From Heliocidaris erythrogramma (Eukaryota > Echinodermata > Echinoidea > Camarodonta > Echinometridae): DNA of 64,000 nt. Of the stretch, positions 60,295 through 64,000 are shown in pieces. Location of the stretch: the NCBI GenBank assembly GCA_025617745.1, contig CM046869.1, forward strand, positions 4,302,244 to 4,366,243, written 5' to 3'. A program made the position numbers and the translations under genes. Under the pieces are notes generated by a model. That model was not told the origin of the DNA. It ran no database searches and saw only the letters and a program-made list of their open reading frames with translations. Position 1 is the stretch's first letter. Each line of letters starts with the position of its first letter.

Positions 60295-60947
60295 TTAAAG
60301 GACAATTAACCCCACGTGATATTCTAGATGCACCTATTGTCTGCTACGTCTTTCCATGGAGGCTGCCATTTTGTGCATGACACGGATCATTAGTACCATA
60401 TGCATTGATAATAGCCTACCTTTACAACAGATACGTCGCTTTGTTCTGATTGTATTACGATTGTTATTGGCCATGGGCCTAGATAATTGACGACCCATGA
60501 GTTCTAATAGCCATCCTGTAAAGCAGATTCCTCGCTTTGTTTTGGTATTGTTACGATTGTCTCCGTCCTTGACGTCAATTCTCCGTCCTTGACGTATATT
60601 TTTTATGAAGTATATTTTTTATGAACAAATTAAGACCTTTTAAAAAATATATAAAACTAAACTTACATTTCAGAATATGTGACTTTATCTAATATATATT
60701 TGTCCTCTAAAAATCAATTACAAGTTAACGATGAAGGAAATTTTACTTGGGATGAAAAATATGTTCGTGTACACATAAAGTAATGGCAGCCCCCTTATTA
60801 TTGGTAGCAGACGATAACTTGGCTGGAAAATAGTGATTTATATCTATATCCTGTGTTTTTACATGAAATTGCATGTATCAAATAAGAGGCATATACTACA
60901 CCATTCAAAATAAGCTAATTCATACGCTGAGGTTAATTTCCCTTTAA
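60295..60947. mobile_element. TTAA foldback element, AAAGGACAATTAACC type
   Basis: TTAA at 60295-60298 and 60944-60947; inverted ends with AATTAACC. Shares the GGGGGCTGCCATTTT-like word with the nested pair at 44110-45798, so it is the same broad family. Confidence 0.72.
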
Positions 60948-61254
60948 ACTTTAGCTCCCTTTGTGTGAACTTGATTAATAATAGGTGCATTACCTCCTTT
61001 TGGTGGTCCCATTTAATTTTTGTCAGAGTTGCTGTCGTATATTTGCAAAATATGAACGAGTTTTGAACCAAAAATGAAACCAAAATAAATGGGAAGTAAG
61101 AAATACATCCTACAATGATGAAAGTGGGAGAGAATTAGAGTGTGTTTAGTTTAGCCTCATTTAAAGCATTTTGAGGTGCATAATAAAGCGATTGGATAGA
61201 TACTGGTACACAGTACTTACATGTAAGTAAAATTAGTTAGTAAAATTTTCAAAA

Positions 61255-61480
61255 AATGAAATAGGGTCGTGTTTCCGAAAGTGAAAAGGGGTTCATATTT
61301 CTGAAAATGAAATGGGGTTCGTTATTCTGAAGATTCATAATTCCGAAAAATGGTGAAGGGTTCTATTACATTTTTTTGAATTATGAACTCTTATCTCATT
61401 TTCAGAATTACGTACCATTTTGCATTTTCGGAATTATGAACCCTTTTTTATTTTCAGATTTACGAACCTTAGGAATTATG
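61255..61480. repeat. Inverted short-unit repeat (CCGAAAATGAAAAGGGTTCA-like)
   Basis: Units of about 30 bp in one orientation (61262-61345) followed by the same units inverted (61370-61480), forming a degenerate foldback. No coding. Confidence 0.65.
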
Positions 61481-61699
61481 AAATTTTGGAGTAAAGGAAC
61501 CTTGGGAAGTACAAACTTTCGGGAAAACGACATGTAATCACTTAGAAACATGAAAGGCAAGATATGAAAGAGTGATGTCATATTGTTTTTTTAAATACTT
61601 TAGAAGAGGCTTCTAATCCTATTATTTCAAACAGGAATTATTCTCTTCAGTCTGAGGATGAATTGCCTTTTTAGAGGGCACCGCTTTTTTTCAACCTGC

Positions 61700-62530
61700 C
61701 GGAGGATACATTGGATTCAACAGAGTTACGCCGCCGCATCATATTCTTGTGTGCACTCTAACTGCCACATTCCTTGACGTATTTCTTTCAAATTTCTATG
61801 GAAGTGTATCTTGGTTAAATCTACACATCTACAATTTCTGGTGATGCTGGCCCCAGTGTTCTGTCTTTTATAGGGTGAAAGGCCAAATTTGTGGATGGTT
61901 TGTGTGCGCTCTAAAGGCCACATTTCTCAATGGATTTCATTAAAATTTTGAATAAATGTGTACCTTGGTATAATCTAAGCACCTATAGTTTTTGGTGATG
62001 CTGCCACCAGTGTAGGGTCAAAGGTCATACTTTGGAGGATGGCATGAGTGCACTCTGCAGGCCACAATTTTGATGGATTTCTTTCAAATATTGGATGGAG
62101 ATATATCTTGGTACAATCTACACATCTTTATTTTTTTGGTGATGCTGCCCTCATTGATCCATCCTTTATAGGGTCAAAAGTCATTAGTATTTTTTGTGCA
62201 TTCTTACTGCCACATTTCTTGACGGATTTCTTTCAAAAGTCTTGTATGCGCTCTGCAGGCCATATTTCTTGACAGATTCCTTTCAAATTTTGTAAGATGT
62301 ATCTTGGTACAGGTACAATCTACAAATTTTACTTTTTGATAATGCTGCCCTCATTGTTCCGTCCTTTATAGGGTCAAAGGTCATATTTTTTTGCACACTT
62401 TAACTGCCACATTTCTTTCAAATTTTGTATGGAGGTGTGTATTAGTAAAATCTACAAATCTTTAGTGTTTTCTGATGCTGGCCCCAGTGTTTGCTTTTTA
62501 TAGGGTCAAATGGTCATATTTTTGTTGCTG
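61700..62530 (+). repeat. Tandem repeat, about 140-150 bp unit, part 1
   Basis: Units share GCCACATTTCTTGAC, GGATTTCTTTCAAATTT, TCTTGGTACAATCTACACATC, GGTGATGCTGCC and TATAGGGTCAAAGGTCAT in fixed order, at about 61745, 61900, 62045, 62200, 62250 and 62395, some truncated. The family resumes at 63740 to the window end. Confidence 0.8.
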
Positions 62531-62673
62531 TCTTACATGGCGGTCTCCTGCGTTCTAAATTACTTCTCTAGTTTATTGGAAAAAGTATTTACATAGGTCT
62601 ATTATATTCCTTAATCTTGTTTGTATGCTTTGTCTTATGCTTATTATTGTATACTATTATTGTACATGATTTT

Positions 62674-63640
62674 TATGCCTCCGCCCACCGTAGGTGGTAC
62701 CGGAGGCATTATGTTTTCGGGTCGTCCGTCTGTCCGTCCATCCGTCCGTCCGTTCGTCCCCTTTTCATTCTCGCGATAACTTCAAAACCGTTTTTTTTTT
62801 ATCAGTTTGTAACTTGGCCCATGTATGCATATGGGAGGGACGATGAACTGATTAGATTTTGGGGTCAAAGGTCATAGAGGTCATTGAGGTCATTATATAC
62901 ATAAAAATGGTTCGTTCTTGTGATAACTTAGGAACCGTTGGGCGGATCAACTTCTAACTTGGCCCATGTATTCTTATGGGAGGGACGATGAACTGATTAG
63001 ATTTGAGGGTATCAAGGTCAAAGGTCAAAGGTCAGAGGCGTCATTATGTATATAGATATGGTTCGTTCTTGCAATAACTTCAGTTTGATAGATCAACCTC
63101 TAACTTGGCCCATGTATGCATATGTGAGGGACGATGAACTGATTACACTTTCGGGGATCTCAAGGTCAAAGTTCAAAGGTCATAGAGGTCATTATATACA
63201 TAAAAATGGTTCGTGATGTATGGAGTTTAGGCCTACTTATTTTAGAAATTTCAAGGGGACAGTGGTCTATTTGCTATAAAATATCTATTTCCTTGGTGTA
63301 TTTGATGATTGTAAGTCATCAATGGTAATTAAGTTTTTTATTTGAAAATAAAATGAAATAAATTTTCTGTCTCCTGTACTTTTGAAGTGAAAAGATTTGT
63401 AATTTTGATGGACCAATGCTTTTTAAAGTGTACATGTGTAATGCTTTTTTAAGTGTACATTTAAGGACCCCATTGGAAATAAGCCATTTCGGCTTTCATG
63501 GGCTATCCTGTCATGGTACCTGGTTATGTTTGTATTGCAATATACCTGACGAATAAAATCAAACCAAATCATGTATGCCATACATTGCCAATCTGGTGAT
63601 AGCGGAGGCATATTTTCCGACCGCGCGTGGTCGGAGATTC
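62674..63640. mobile_element. GCCTCCG-type element with internal tandem repeats
   Basis: The left end is a hairpin ATGCCTCCG...CGGAGGCAT followed by (GTCC)n; the right end has GCGGAGGCATATTTTCCGAC near 63602. Inside, three units of about 150 bp (62768-63215) share AACTTGGCCCATGTATGC, GGGACGATGAACTGATTA and GGTCAAAGGTCA. A LINE-like 3' tail (about 63440-63575, ending AATAAAATCAAACCAAATC) interrupts it. Confidence 0.65.
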
Positions 63641-63739
63641 ATCTAGTTTACTTATATATATATACTTATGTCAACATTCGATTTATTGTATGTTATTAGA
63701 ACGCAGAAATAAAAGCAAACAAACAAACAAACATGCACT

Positions 63740-64000
63740 CCGGTGGTCACATTCTCGACTGATTTCAGTTTCAGATTTTTTTATGGAAGTCCATCATAGT
63801 TTACTCTAGACCTCTACAGTGTTTTTGGTGATGCTTCCCCCAGTGTTCTGTCTTTTATATTGTCACAGGTCATATTTTAGTGGATATCTTGTGTATGCTC
63901 TGCAGGTCACATTTCTTGATAGATTTCTTTCGAATTTTCTATAGAGATGCATTTTGCTCTAATCTACACACATATTGTTTTGTTGATGCTGCTCCTAGTG
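63740..64000 (+). repeat. Tandem repeat, about 140-150 bp unit, part 2
   Basis: Continuation of the family at 61700-62530 (GGTGATGCTTCCCCCAGTG, CAGGTCACATTTCTTGATAG), cut by the window edge. The element at 62674-63640 therefore appears to lie inside one long repeat array. Confidence 0.75.

Overview
The window looks like a eukaryotic, intron-rich and repeat-rich genome, most likely a marine invertebrate deuterostome such as a sea urchin. That assignment is inference: it rests on low-GC introns, spliced genes with animal-type proteins and repeat types I associate with echinoderms. No search was possible. There are no operons, CRISPR arrays, rRNA genes or intact tRNA genes.

Two genes are supported and lie head to head. 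On the minus strand, the first two coding exons of an endophilin-B (SH3GLB) gene sit at 11064-11123 and 204-345, with a 10.7 kb first intron; the rest lies beyond the left edge. On the plus strand, a flavin-containing amine oxidase of the monoamine oxidase type has 11 shared coding exons from 25882 to 40761. Three candidate alternative first exons lie upstream (13418, 14902, 19674), and all end in the phase the first shared exon needs. All shared exon junctions keep frame and give 560 residues plus 18-28 from the first exon. One intron is GC-AG, one donor has a LINE inserted nine bases downstream, and the usual covalent-flavin cysteine position is tyrosine.

The most unusual content is a pair of related mobile-element types, here called X (about 810 bp, with a 136 bp ACGT-cored palindrome) and B (about 690 bp). 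Both have CACTCA-type ends and make 8-bp target duplications. At 3361-7988 three X units stand head to tail, separated by single copies of TAATGAGC, and the third is interrupted by a B-X-B composite whose joints are all ATCTTAAC. At 49822-52988 four further insertions (B, X, inverted X, B) each have their own perfect 8-bp duplication. The two clusters flank the amine oxidase gene.

Other contents are a TIR element carrying a tRNA-like promoter (two copies), tRNA-type SINEs, a tandem pair of 197-bp units resembling the 5' Alu domain of 7SL RNA, 5'-truncated LINEs, TTAA-type foldback MITEs (one nested in another), GGCGGATCC elements with 9-bp duplications, long poly-C/poly-G tracts, and microsatellites. 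From about 43 kb to the right end I see no recognisable protein gene, only repeats and one promoter-like stretch at 48.2-49.2 kb.
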